Positions 16,958 through 25,169 of a stretch of 64,000 nt of DNA are shown one piece after another (the first letter of the stretch is position 1; every line of letters begins with the position of its first letter). A program made the translations under genes and the position numbers. Under the pieces are notes generated by a model, which worked only from the letters and a program-made list of their open reading frames with translations, made no database searches and had not been told where the DNA came from. This DNA comes from M3007 sp033764075 (GTDB taxonomy: Bacteria; Bacteroidota; Bacteroidia; Chitinophagales; Saprospiraceae). The stretch is taken from the NCBI GenBank assembly GCA_033764075.1, contig JANRJH010000053.1:62001-126000 (forward strand). The letters run 5' to 3'.

Positions 16958-16965
16958 CAAAGGTA
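16958..16965 (-). promoter_or_regulatory. Candidate -7 box (TACCTTTG) for the HAD-lipoprotein pair
   Basis: It lies in the 66-base divergent gap between the HAD gene and the Sua5 gene. The expected transcription start is only a few bases before the ATG at 16943. A near-match GACTTTTG at 16998-17005 faces the other way. Confidence 0.45.
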
Positions 16966-17009
16966 TTGTTTTGTTCGCGATCTGTTGTAAAAAGGCTGAC
17001 TTTTGCCGC

Positions 17010-17972
17010 GTGAAAACGACCATTGGTGTTGAAACAGCGACGGCTGCCGAACTGTTGCGTGCGGGCCGTGTGGTGGCCATTCCGACGGAAACCGTGTACG
17101 GACTGGCTGCCAACGCGTTGTGGCCACCGGCGGTCGCCGAGGTATTTGCGGTGAAGAACAGACCGCATTTCGATCCTTTGATCGTACACGTCGGCGGGGT
17201 GGCGGACGTGCCCAGGTATGCTGCCGACTTTCCTGCCGCGGCCAGGCATTTGGCCGAACAGTTCTGGCCCGGGCCCCTTACCCTGCTGCTGCCCCGCCGC
17301 CCGATGATCCCCGACCTGGTCACCTCCGGTTTGGAGCGGGTGGCCCTTCGTACGCCGGACCACCCGATGACGCTGGAATTGCTGGGCCTGCTCGACTTTC
17401 CACTGGCGGCTCCCAGCGCCAATCCTTTCGGGTACGTGAGCCCCACCACCGCCCGCCACGTGTACGACCAGTTGCACGGGCACATCCCGTACATTCTCGA
17501 CGGGGGCGCCTGCCGGGTGGGTCTGGAATCGACCATCGTCGGTTTTGAAGCCGGTGTGCCGGTGGTGTACCGGTTGGGTGGGCTGCCGGTGGAGGCCATC
17601 GAACGCGCCGTCGGCCCGGTGCTGGTGCGCACCTCCCAGAGCAGCAACCCGGCGGCGCCGGGGATGCTGCACAGCCACTACGCCCCGCGCAAGGCACTGG
17701 TACTGGGCAGCCCCGAATCCTTGATCGAAGCCCATGCCGGCAAACGGGTCGGGGTGCTGCTTTTTTCGCCGCGCAACCTCGCCGGGGCAACCCTGTCGGT
17801 TGTGTTGTCGGCCACCGGCAATTTGTCGGAAGCAGCGCAACGCTTGTTCGCTGCCCTGCGGACCCTGGACCAGGCCGATATAGACCTGATCGTGGCAGAG
17901 CGTGTGCCGGAGGTGGGGTTGGGTCGGGCGATCAACGACCGGCTGATGCGCGCTGCCGGGCACAGGGCCTGA
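17010..17972 (+). CDS. L-threonylcarbamoyladenylate synthase, long Sua5 type
   Basis: A 320-residue enzyme that makes the threonylcarbamoyl-AMP used for t6A37 modification of ANN-reading tRNAs. The YrdC-like domain fills residues 1-200: PTETVYGLAANA, VKNRPHFDPLIVH, the ATP/substrate motif LAAPSANPFGYVSPTTA and GLESTIVGF. The C-terminal Sua5 domain begins near PGMLHSHYAPRK, which distinguishes it from short YrdC/TsaC. No ATG fits; the GTG at 17010 puts the start just before KTTIGVETA. The GACTTTTG box ends five bases upstream, so the mRNA may be leaderless. Confidence 0.9.
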   Translation: MKTTIGVETATAAELLRAGRVVAIPTETVYGLAANALWPPAVAEVFAVKNRPHFDPLIVHVGGVADVPRYAADFPAAARHLAEQFWPGPLTLLLPRRPMIPDLVTSGLERVALRTPDHPMTLELLGLLDFPLAAPSANPFGYVSPTTARHVYDQLHGHIPYILDGGACRVGLESTIVGFEAGVPVVYRLGGLPVEAIERAVGPVLVRTSQSSNPAAPGMLHSHYAPRKALVLGSPESLIEAHAGKRVGVLLFSPRNLAGATLSVVLSATGNLSEAAQRLFAALRTLDQADIDLIVAERVPEVGLGRAINDRLMRAAGHRA

Positions 17973-18016
17973 TGATTTTGGTTTACCTTTACCACCGCTA
18001 ACTATAAAGCTTGCAC

Positions 18017-19069
18017 ATGAACCGTATTTTCTCCGCGTTGCTCGCAGCAGGCGTGCTGTTTTCCGGCGCCTGCCGGGCCCAGGAACGCGTGCCGGTCGTT
18101 CGCCACGCCGAGGGCGAACAGACCCTCCTGCTTTCAAAATCCGAGGCCGGCGAGGCGGTCCTGCAAGACCGCTACGACCGTTTTTTTGACCGCATCACCC
18201 CGGCAGAGTTGTCCATTCAGTGGAAAAAACCGCTCGCCGATTTCGACGAGTTTGATCAGGAGAAGGCCCAGTTCGAAAACTTTCTGAAAAGCGACATGGA
18301 CGACTTCACCCCCGGCGAGTCGGCCTGGGTGGCGGAAATCATGGGGGAAGTGTACACCCTGGTTGAGTCGGTGTTTCCGGGTCTCTACCCCGACAAGGTG
18401 TGGCTCGCCAAAACCAAAGCCCGGCACTACGGCGAATCGGTGTACTACACCCGGGGCGAGGGCATCGTGATCCCCTATGATGCGCTTGAAGACCGCAACG
18501 AGGCGGCTTTCCGGACGACCATGCTCCACGAACTGTTTCATGTGTATTCCAGGCTTCACCCCGAAAAGCGAAAGGAATTGTACGCCCTGATCGGTTTTGA
18601 GTCCATCGGATACAACAACCTCATCCTTCCGGGGAAACTCTCCGAGCGCCTCCTGCACAACCCCGACGGTGTGGATTTTGCCCAGAAAATCGACCTGCGG
18701 CAAGCCGACAGCGCTGTGATCAGCGCCATTCCCGTTATATATGCCAACCAGGACGGCTACCAGCCGGCGGTAAAGGAATTTTTCGGATACCTGGAGTTTG
18801 CGCTTTTCCCCGTTGAAAAGGACAAAAAAGGCAAATGGTTGGTCAAAACGAACGCAGACGGGTTGTCCAGCCCCATTGACCTGCGCACCCAACCGGACTT
18901 TTTCCGGCAAATCCGCGACAACACGTCCTATATCATCCATCCGGATGAAATCCTGGCCGATAACTTCGCCTTCATCGTGGAAAGCAAGCGCGATCCCGGG
19001 GTGACGGCCCGTTTTTCCGAAAACGGCAAAGCCCTCCTGCAGGCGATCGAGGCGGTACTCAAAAAGTGA
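18017..19069 (+). CDS. Predicted exported metallopeptidase (HELFH motif)
   Basis: A 350-residue protein with an N-terminal export signal (MNRIFSALLAAGVLFSGAC, with a possible lipid-modified Cys19). The segment TTMLHELFHVYSRLHPEKR contains HExxH (His171, Glu172, His175). Further on, HPDEILADNFAFIVES offers Glu and Asp residues that could supply the third zinc ligand, as in gluzincins. The rest matches no family I know. The next gene starts one base after this stop, so they are co-transcribed. The peptidase call rests on the zinc motif and its setting. Confidence 0.65.
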   Translation: MNRIFSALLAAGVLFSGACRAQERVPVVRHAEGEQTLLLSKSEAGEAVLQDRYDRFFDRITPAELSIQWKKPLADFDEFDQEKAQFENFLKSDMDDFTPGESAWVAEIMGEVYTLVESVFPGLYPDKVWLAKTKARHYGESVYYTRGEGIVIPYDALEDRNEAAFRTTMLHELFHVYSRLHPEKRKELYALIGFESIGYNNLILPGKLSERLLHNPDGVDFAQKIDLRQADSAVISAIPVIYANQDGYQPAVKEFFGYLEFALFPVEKDKKGKWLVKTNADGLSSPIDLRTQPDFFRQIRDNTSYIIHPDEILADNFAFIVESKRDPGVTARFSENGKALLQAIEAVLKK

Positions 19070-19070
19070 C

Positions 19071-20873
19071 ATGAAAGGCCCGGTATCCTACGCATTGGCC
19101 CTGATCGTGGCGGTGCACACCGTTATGGTGCTGTTTGTCCACGATTACCGCGATCCCAGGCGCCACTTCCTGACCTGGGACGCCTATGGCTACTACCTCT
19201 ATTTGCCCGGTGCTTTTATCTACGGCGACCTGGACGCGTTTGCGTTCACCCAAAAGCACCGGGAGCATTACTATTTATCCGGCGACTTCTACCAGGTACG
19301 CGAGGTGGCGGGCAAGCCCGTGCCTTCGTACACCATGGGCCTGGCCATTCTCTGGCTGCCTTTTTTTCTGGCGGCCCACGCAGTTGCCCTGGCGGGGGCA
19401 GCGTCGGCCGACGGGCTTTCGCTCCCGTACCAGGTGGCGATTGCGCTGGCGTCGGCTTTTTACCTGTGGGCCGGCATGCGGTGTCTGGGCCGGTGGCTGA
19501 AGCGTTACGTGGACGCGTGGACGGCGGCAATGGTGTTGCTCACCCTGTACTTCGGCACGAACCTGTTTTACTACGCCGTTTTTCAGCCGGGCCTGACGCA
19601 CATTTACCTGTTTGCCCTGTACGGGGTGCTGCTGTGGTGGATGGAGCGGTGGTTCGACAGGCCGTCTCTGGTGTTGGCAACGGGCTTGGGCGCTTTGTTG
19701 GCGCTCCTGTGTGTTGCCCGGCCCACTGAGGTGGTGGCGGTTATCCTTCTCCTGGGTTACGCGCTGTCGTCCGGCGCCCGATGGCGTGCCGTGTGGTCGC
19801 ACCCGGCGCACGTGGGGGCGGCGGCGCTGGCCGGGCTGGCGGTTGTCTTCCCGCAAATGCTGATCTGGAAGCGGCAAACCGGGCGCTGGCTGTTCAACGC
19901 GTATGCCGAGCAAGGTTGGGGGTTTGACTGGCTGCACCCGCATTTTGCAGAAAAAATATTCGGCTTTGAAAAAGGCTGGCTGCTGTACTCGCCCCTGATG
20001 GGGCTGGCGGTACTGGGTTTGTTCTTCGTGCACCGGTACGCGCGCGCCTGGGCCTGGCCGGTGGCGGTTTTTTTTCTGGTCAACCTTTGGGTGCTGTGCG
20101 CCTACACCCAATGGGGCATGGATACCGGTTTCGGCATGCGGTTTATTGTGCAGAGTTATGCGGTGCTGGCCCTGCCCCTGGCGGCTTTTTTCTGCCGCTT
20201 TCCGTGGCCGGCAAGGGTGCTTGCGCCCCTGGGGGTTGCGCTCAGCCTGTTCCAGATATGGCAGCTTCGCCAGGGCATATTGCCCACTGACCACGTCAAC
20301 AAGCCCTTTTACCAGGCCGTATTTTTGAAAACGACCAAAGACCGCATGGACCTGCGGTTTCTCGACCTGGAAGAACGACCGGTTTTCCGGCGCCAACAGG
20401 GCGAAACGCTGGCCGGTTACACATGGCCGGCAGACAGCGTGGGGGCCATGGGCGGGCAAGTTCAATGGGTGCAGGGCGAGCCGGCGCAGTTGTTGCCCGG
20501 TAACGTGGACGCCTTCAGCCGGAACGCCGAAAAAACGCTGCTTGCCGACGAGGCGGCACGCCTGGCCGGCCAATGGGTGAACCTGAAGGCCCGGGTGCTC
20601 ACGCCCACTGACCTGTTTGGGCATTACGACGCTTCGCTGCTGGTGTTTACCCTCACGCGACCAGGGGTGGAGAAGTCGCTCCGGTGGGTGGGCGTGCGGT
20701 ACCAGCGCAGTATTCCTGTGAATACATGGACAGATTTTGCGTTTGATGTGCGGTTGCCGGCGGATTTGCGGGCGGGCGATGTGATGACGGGCGGGGTTTG
20801 GTCGCCTAAATGTCCGGATACGGTTTATGTGGCGGGGGTGGCGTTGGGGGGATTATTATTGAATGTTGATTGA
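19071..20873 (+). CDS. Polytopic membrane protein, GT39/ArnT-like
   Basis: A 600-residue protein with about ten hydrophobic helices in its first 400 residues and a soluble C-terminal part of about 180. The first extracytoplasmic loop carries LTWDAYGYYLYLP, with an Asp where lipid-linked sugar transferases of the GT-C fold keep a catalytic acid. PTEVVAVILLLGYAL and TQWGMDTGFGMRFIVQ resemble other GT-C members in Bacteroidota. Transfer of a sugar from a polyprenyl phosphate to a surface molecule is inferred; donor and acceptor are unknown. It starts one base after the metallopeptidase stop. Its 3' end leads into the 13-bp repeat array. Confidence 0.65.
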   Translation: MKGPVSYALALIVAVHTVMVLFVHDYRDPRRHFLTWDAYGYYLYLPGAFIYGDLDAFAFTQKHREHYYLSGDFYQVREVAGKPVPSYTMGLAILWLPFFLAAHAVALAGAASADGLSLPYQVAIALASAFYLWAGMRCLGRWLKRYVDAWTAAMVLLTLYFGTNLFYYAVFQPGLTHIYLFALYGVLLWWMERWFDRPSLVLATGLGALLALLCVARPTEVVAVILLLGYALSSGARWRAVWSHPAHVGAAALAGLAVVFPQMLIWKRQTGRWLFNAYAEQGWGFDWLHPHFAEKIFGFEKGWLLYSPLMGLAVLGLFFVHRYARAWAWPVAVFFLVNLWVLCAYTQWGMDTGFGMRFIVQSYAVLALPLAAFFCRFPWPARVLAPLGVALSLFQIWQLRQGILPTDHVNKPFYQAVFLKTTKDRMDLRFLDLEERPVFRRQQGETLAGYTWPADSVGAMGGQVQWVQGEPAQLLPGNVDAFSRNAEKTLLADEAARLAGQWVNLKARVLTPTDLFGHYDASLLVFTLTRPGVEKSLRWVGVRYQRSIPVNTWTDFAFDVRLPADLRAGDVMTGGVWSPKCPDTVYVAGVALGGLLLNVD

Positions 20874-20878
20874 AATGA

Positions 20879-21016
20879 ACCACTACTGAAGTAGTGGTCT
20901 GAAGTAGTGGTCTGAAGTAGTGGTCTGAAGTAGTGGTCTGAAGTAGTGGTCTGAAGTAGTGGTCTGAAGTAGTGGTCTGAAGTAGTGGTCTGAAGTAGTG
21001 GTCTAATGTTTTTTTT
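20879..21016. repeat. Hairpin followed by nine copies of its right arm (13-bp units) and a T-run
   Basis: ACCACTACT (20879-20887) pairs with AGTAGTGGT (20890-20898). From 20888 to 21004 the 13-bp unit GAAGTAGTGGTCT occurs nine times without a single change, and eight T follow at 21009-21016. It looks like an intrinsic terminator of the preceding gene whose right arm was expanded by slippage. Any copy could pair with the one left arm. Confidence 0.92.
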
Positions 21017-21043
21017 CCGGGTATGGCGCCTTTTTTGCCAATC

Positions 21044-21080
21044 TTAAAACAAACGGCCGACGAGGATACTCGCCGGCCGC
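21044..21080 (-). terminator. Intrinsic terminator of the small lipoprotein gene
   Basis: On the minus strand CGGCCGGCGAG pairs with CTCGTCGGCCG (one mismatch) around a TATC loop, followed by TTTGTTTT. It lies about 30 bases past the stop at 21109. Confidence 0.7.
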
Positions 21081-21108
21081 TCGGAATGGGCAAATTAGAA
21101 GCAAAGCC

Positions 21109-21630
21109 CTAGATTTCGGTCAGGTTTCCTTTGAATCTGCCGGTGACTTTTTTGTTGTTATTAGTAGTCAAATCGAGAATGAACTCCGTTTCCTGGCCGT
21201 CCACCACAATGTCTATGGATCCACCGGCAATAATGACCAACATCCCCCCACCGCCACCAGTGAATGCCGTTTCAAGTCCAATTTCGGCTTTAAAGGTAAA
21301 CGCATTGCCGGTGTCGGAATAATTGTAGGTACCGGAAGTAATGCCACCTGGGGAGGATGTGTTAATCTCCATAAAAATCACAGTACCCTTACCGATAAGA
21401 CCTCCTGAAACCAAATTATAATCCAAGCTGTCTGTCATCAGGAAAACCCTGTAATTGTAAGTGCTGTTTGCATTTTCAATATAATCAGAAATGTAGCCTT
21501 TGCTGAGGGTGTAGTTTTTGTCAAAAATTGAAATATAATTCGCCGGATCGTCGTCATCTTTTTTACAGGCGGAGACGGTTATAAGTGCAAGGGCGATCAC
21601 CCAATAGAGGTAGAAATTGAATGTTTTCAT
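21109..21630 (-). CDS. Small lipoprotein of unknown function
   Basis: A 173-residue protein with a lipoprotein signal: membrane segment YWVIALALITVSAC followed by KKDDDDPANY. The acidic run after the Cys matches the Bacteroidota lipoprotein export signal that sends proteins to the cell surface. The mature part is predicted beta-rich with a Gly-rich stretch (TAFTGGGGGML) and ends TEFILDLTTNNNKKVTGRFKGNLTEI, like small barrels or lipocalin-like folds. The gene is AT-richer than its neighbours and stands alone with its own terminator. The 273-base gap upstream (21631-21903) is AT-rich with no gene or clear promoter. Confidence 0.75.
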   Translation of the reverse strand: MKTFNFYLYWVIALALITVSACKKDDDDPANYISIFDKNYTLSKGYISDYIENANSTYNYRVFLMTDSLDYNLVSGGLIGKGTVIFMEINTSSPGGITSGTYNYSDTGNAFTFKAEIGLETAFTGGGGGMLVIIAGGSIDIVVDGQETEFILDLTTNNNKKVTGRFKGNLTEI

Positions 21631-21903
21631 GAATATTTGGTTTGGTTGAAAACTTACTCTTTATGATTTTCAGCGTACTCGCTTCACAAAATTGTTTTAA
21701 ATGGGTTTGTGAGGGCCGGTTCCCATCATGAATATGGCAAATTCTGATAAAGGAGTGTTTTAAAGCCGTTCCTCGTCCGATTGCCGGACCTAAAAATAAA
21801 ATGGAATTTGGATATTCAATATGCACTTTTTTGAATAAAATATATATTTTTTATTTCAATTTGATAATACAAAAGGATAAACACGGATTGCGGTGCCTGA
21901 TGC

Positions 21904-23535
21904 CTACCGCACATGCAATGGTCGGCGCACCCCAAACCACTCAACCCCATCCTGTTTCTCCATCAGCACCCGTTCCGCTTCTCCTTCCCGCACCCAGGCG
22001 GGGTAATCTTCCCAGTCCATGTTGCTCATCCAGGCCGTAAGGCCGTTCAGGATGAGCACGATCGAGTCGGCGCGGGTTGCCATTTCGGGGGTGAGTGCCT
22101 TAAACGGAACGAATTGAACGTTGGAGGAGTCGAAGCCGAGCAGGTAGGCGTCGATGTTGCATTCGGCCGGGTTGGTGACGACCAGGGTATTGGGGGGCGT
22201 ATTTTTCGTGATGTATTTGCGCACCATCGCTTTCTGGCTGGGGTAGTTCGACTGGAACGCGTTGCGCATCACCAGCGCGGGCTTGACCAGCAGGGGCAGG
22301 AACAGCAATGTCCAGACGAGCGGTTTTGAGCTTGTCCACCAGCAAAGCAGCCAAACCGGAATCAGGGCGACGTACACGTATAGTCCTTCCGGGTAATGCA
22401 GCCAGGACCATGCCGTGGCCGCCACGGTCAGGCCAAGGATCAGGATGCTTTGCCACCGTGCCCTCGTTTCCAACCACTCCACCACACCCACTGCCGCCGC
22501 CGCCGCGACAAACGGCACGGCGAACAGGTAGTGCCGGATGTCGACGCACAAGGGAATGTACGCTTTGGGGGAGGTGGACATGAAATTGCTGAGCAGCACC
22601 ATGGCCAGTCCCAGAAAAAGCAGGTGGTCTTTTTCCGTCCGGGGCTGCAACCACGTGCGGATTTTCCGGGAAAACAAGGCCGGCACCGCGAAAACGGCCC
22701 CCAGCAACACGCCGGTGTTCAAAAAAACACCCCACAATTCGTATCCGATGCGGCGCAGGGTATGCGCTATCGGCAGCTGGTCGTAGCTGCACGGGTTAAA
22801 GTAGCTGTTGGCGGAAATGGCCTGCGCGCGCGCCAGCGGGTGGCCGAGCACCGCAGCACACCAGCCCAGATAGGCGATGAGGCAAACGGCCCCGAACACG
22901 GTAGTCAGCAGCCAGTAGCGCCGGTTTTTTCCCTGCAGGACGTCGCTGATGAGCAGATAAGCAAACAAAGGGACGACAAGGAACACGGATTCTTTGGAAA
23001 GGAAAGCGGCGAAGAGGGCGGCGACGGTGGCCACTGGTCGCCACGCCCATCCTTTTTGCACTTGGTCGGGCGCCGTTTGCTCGCGCCGCATCTGCCTGAA
23101 CCAGACCGTCACGGCCGCCGTCACCCAAAACATCACCAGCACATCGGGCATGATTTTGTTCGAATAAAAAAACACCCATTCGCTGAAGGCGGTGAACGCC
23201 ATGGCCCACACCCGCGCGGGCACGGGCAGGGAGGCGGTCAGCAGCCACACGCACCAGAGGGTGAGCAGGGTAGCCAGCAGGGCAGTGACGGCCGAACTGT
23301 GGTCGCTCACGCCAAACAGGCGGTAGGAGAGCCCAAGGGGGGCGATCAGGCCCCATCGGAAGGTGTAGTGGTCGTCGGTGGTGCGGAAACGCCCCTCGGC
23401 CAGCAGCTTGGCCCAGCGGGCGTAGTGCATGTCGTCGAAGCCGAAGTGTCCGCCGTGGCCCCACAGGTGGTGGGCCAGCAGGGCGGCGAACAGCACGGCC
23501 AGGGCCGTCAGCCCGTATATGGTTGCCCGGGTCAT
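21904..23535 (-). CDS. GT39-like membrane glycosyltransferase
   Basis: A 543-residue protein with roughly eleven transmembrane helices. The first periplasmic loop contains FGFDDMHYARWAKLLAEG, with the acidic pair characteristic of PMT/ArnT (GT-C, family 39) enzymes, followed by SEWVFFYSNKIMPDVLVMFW, another family hallmark. A C-terminal soluble domain of about 120 residues follows the helices. It probably transfers a sugar from a polyprenyl carrier. The start lies three bases after the stop of nspC, so the two form one transcript, an odd pairing of polyamine synthesis and glycosylation. Confidence 0.72.
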   Translation of the reverse strand: MTRATIYGLTALAVLFAALLAHHLWGHGGHFGFDDMHYARWAKLLAEGRFRTTDDHYTFRWGLIAPLGLSYRLFGVSDHSSAVTALLATLLTLWCVWLLTASLPVPARVWAMAFTAFSEWVFFYSNKIMPDVLVMFWVTAAVTVWFRQMRREQTAPDQVQKGWAWRPVATVAALFAAFLSKESVFLVVPLFAYLLISDVLQGKNRRYWLLTTVFGAVCLIAYLGWCAAVLGHPLARAQAISANSYFNPCSYDQLPIAHTLRRIGYELWGVFLNTGVLLGAVFAVPALFSRKIRTWLQPRTEKDHLLFLGLAMVLLSNFMSTSPKAYIPLCVDIRHYLFAVPFVAAAAAVGVVEWLETRARWQSILILGLTVAATAWSWLHYPEGLYVYVALIPVWLLCWWTSSKPLVWTLLFLPLLVKPALVMRNAFQSNYPSQKAMVRKYITKNTPPNTLVVTNPAECNIDAYLLGFDSSNVQFVPFKALTPEMATRADSIVLILNGLTAWMSNMDWEDYPAWVREGEAERVLMEKQDGVEWFGVRRPLHVR

Positions 23536-23538
23536 GGT

Positions 23539-24678
23539 TTACGACAGCCGGCGTTTGTAATCGTTGTAGCCGAAGCGGCGCACCACGTCGAGCCGGCCGT
23601 CGGGTCGCCAGATGGCGATGGCGGGGTGTGTGACGCCGTTGAACGTGGTGGTTTTCACCATGGTATAGTGGATCATGTCTTCCAGCACCAGCTTTTGGCC
23701 GATTTTCAGTTTTTCGTCGAAGCCGTATTCGGTCATGAAGTCGCCGCTCAGGCAGCTCACGCCGCCGAGGCGGTAGCGGTATTTGCCCTGGGCGGGGTCG
23801 GTGTGGGCGCCGCGCACGGCGGGGCGGTAGGGCATTTCGAGGGTGTCGGGCATGTGGGCGGTGAACGACACGTCGAGGATGGCCGTTTTTACGCCCTTGT
23901 TCTGCACGATGTCGAGCACGGTGGCCACGAGCACACCGGTGTCCCAGGCGATGGCGCTGCCGGGTTCGAGGATCACCTGGAGGTGCGGGTGGCGGCGGCG
24001 GAAGTTCTGGAGTACGCCGATGAGGTGATCGACGTCGTATCCCTCGCGGGTCATGAGGTGTCCGCCGCCGAAGTTGACCCATTGCAGGGCGGGCAGGAAG
24101 GCGCCGAACTGGTCTTCGAAGTAGGTCAGCGTTTTTTCCAGGTCGTAGCTGCTGCTCTCGCACAGGGTGTGGAAGTGGAGCCCTTGCACGCCCTCGGGCA
24201 GTTTGCCCTTGAAGTTCTCCGCCGTTTCGCCGAGGCGGGAGCCGGGTGCGGCGGGGTTGTACAGGTCGGTACCCACGGGCGACCAGCCGGGGTTCACGCG
24301 GATGCCCGGGCTGATGGGCTCGGGCCAGGCCTGCACCTTGCGGATGTATTTGCGAAACTGGCCGATGGAGTTGAAGGTGATGTGGCTCGAATAGCCCATG
24401 ATCTTCCGGAATTCGCGGGGGAGGTAAGCCACCCCGTACGTGTGCGCTTTTACGCCCATTTCCTCAAAACACAGGCGCGCCTCGTGCAGCGAGGAGGCGG
24501 TGGCGCCGGACAGGTACTCCCGAACAATGGGAAAGGCGCTCCACATGGCGAAACCCTTGAACGCCAGGATGACCTGCACGCCCGCTTCGCGCTGCACGCG
24601 ATCGATGAGTTGGAGGTTTTGCCGCAGGCGGCTTTCTTCGAGGACGAAGCAGGGGGAGGGAATTTGACGTAAATCCAT
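23539..24678 (-). CDS. nspC: Carboxynorspermidine decarboxylase
   Basis: A 379-residue PLP enzyme of the alanine-racemase/ornithine-decarboxylase fold III group that decarboxylates carboxyspermidine or carboxynorspermidine, the last step of the alternative bacterial polyamine route. The PLP lysine is Lys41 in ILAFKGFAMWS. LHFHTLCESSSYDLEKTL, NFGGGHLMTREGYD, LEPGSAIAWDTGVLVATV and the active-site Cys region GGVSCLSGDFMTEYGF are typical of NspC. The partner dehydrogenase gene is not in the window. It starts 20 bases after a TACATTTG box, with a short leader. Confidence 0.92.
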   Translation of the reverse strand: MDLRQIPSPCFVLEESRLRQNLQLIDRVQREAGVQVILAFKGFAMWSAFPIVREYLSGATASSLHEARLCFEEMGVKAHTYGVAYLPREFRKIMGYSSHITFNSIGQFRKYIRKVQAWPEPISPGIRVNPGWSPVGTDLYNPAAPGSRLGETAENFKGKLPEGVQGLHFHTLCESSSYDLEKTLTYFEDQFGAFLPALQWVNFGGGHLMTREGYDVDHLIGVLQNFRRRHPHLQVILEPGSAIAWDTGVLVATVLDIVQNKGVKTAILDVSFTAHMPDTLEMPYRPAVRGAHTDPAQGKYRYRLGGVSCLSGDFMTEYGFDEKLKIGQKLVLEDMIHYTMVKTTTFNGVTHPAIAIWRPDGRLDVVRRFGYNDYKRRLS

Positions 24679-24680
24679 AG

Positions 24681-24705
24681 TATTTTTGTTGCTGCGACAA
24701 ATGTA
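24681..24705. promoter_or_regulatory. Paired divergent -7 boxes between nspC and a small membrane gene
   Basis: The minus strand carries TACATTTG at 24698-24705 for nspC. The plus strand carries TATTTTTG at 24681-24688 for the small gene at 24732. Both fit TAnnTTTG; neither has an obvious -33 TTTG. Confidence 0.4.
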
Positions 24706-24731
24706 TTGCTAAAAGCTAAAAATGGAACGCT

Positions 24732-24950
24732 ATGGGCGCAACGACTACCCAACGCGAGAGAAATTTCCTGCTCCGTCTGCTCTTTTACTTTTGTTTTGCG
24801 TTCACGTTCACTTCTTTGTTCAGTGATCTGCTGTCGGCATTGGTGGGAAAGGACATGGGCCTGAAAAGTCCGTGGGTACATTACGCGCTGGCTTTGGTGC
24901 TGGCGGCTATCGTTTTGTGGCTGGGCGGGGAACGTGGGGGAAAAAGATAA
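24732..24950 (+). CDS. Small two-helix membrane protein
   Basis: A 72-residue protein with hydrophobic helices at about residues 13-37 (LLRLLFYFCFAFTFTSLFS) and 48-66 (VHYALALVLAAIVLWLGG), and positively charged ends. It is not recognised. The composition and preceding promoter-like box suggest it is real. A short gap and a repeat element separate it from the ABC-F gene. Confidence 0.6.
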   Translation: MGATTTQRERNFLLRLLFYFCFAFTFTSLFSDLLSALVGKDMGLKSPWVHYALALVLAAIVLWLGGERGGKR

Positions 24951-25066
24951 AATCCCGGGGACTTTTTGGCCTTTACTGTATGCCTCCACCAAGTAGCGAT
25001 CCGTGGAGTCGCTATATCAGGTGGTGTTGAAAAAGCAAGTCATATGTCTGGCACTCATAATGACAG

Positions 25067-25144
25067 TGTCGAGTGGCCTGTACGCCTGGTTATTTCGGAT
25101 GACCAAGCGTACACGCCACTCGACATTCGACACTCGACACTCGA
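25067..25144. repeat. Dispersed repeat element, copy 2: 29-bp-arm palindrome plus TCGACAY heptamers
   Basis: The left arm 25067-25095 pairs with 25097-25125 with about four mismatches (TGTCGAGTGGC pairs with GCCACTCGACA at the ends). TCGACAY units then continue to 25144. Parts match the element at 7749-7823. It lies directly upstream of the ABC-F promoter-like box. Confidence 0.75.
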
Positions 25145-25153
25145 AAATCCCGC

Positions 25154-25161
25154 TATCTTTG
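25154..25161 (+). promoter_or_regulatory. Candidate -7 box (TATCTTTG) for the ABC-F gene
   Basis: It fits TAnnTTTG and ends eight bases before the ATG at 25170, implying an almost leaderless mRNA. The -33 region is occupied by the heptamer repeat instead of TTTG. Confidence 0.45.
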
Positions 25162-25169
25162 CGCCCGCT

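Noticed and set aside
20888..21004. Possible CRISPR array
   Set aside because: Thirteen-bp units are directly adjacent with no spacers and there are no cas genes.
20806..21093. Minus-strand frame translating the 13-bp array into a peptide repeat (TSDHYFRPLLQT)
   Set aside because: The periodicity comes from the DNA array next to a terminator-like hairpin. The unit is 13 bp, so the frame shifts each copy, and nothing outside the array supports a protein.
22396..24672. 758-codon plus-strand open frame over the GT39-like and nspC genes
   Set aside because: It spans two real genes and their junction in antisense; not plausible as a protein.
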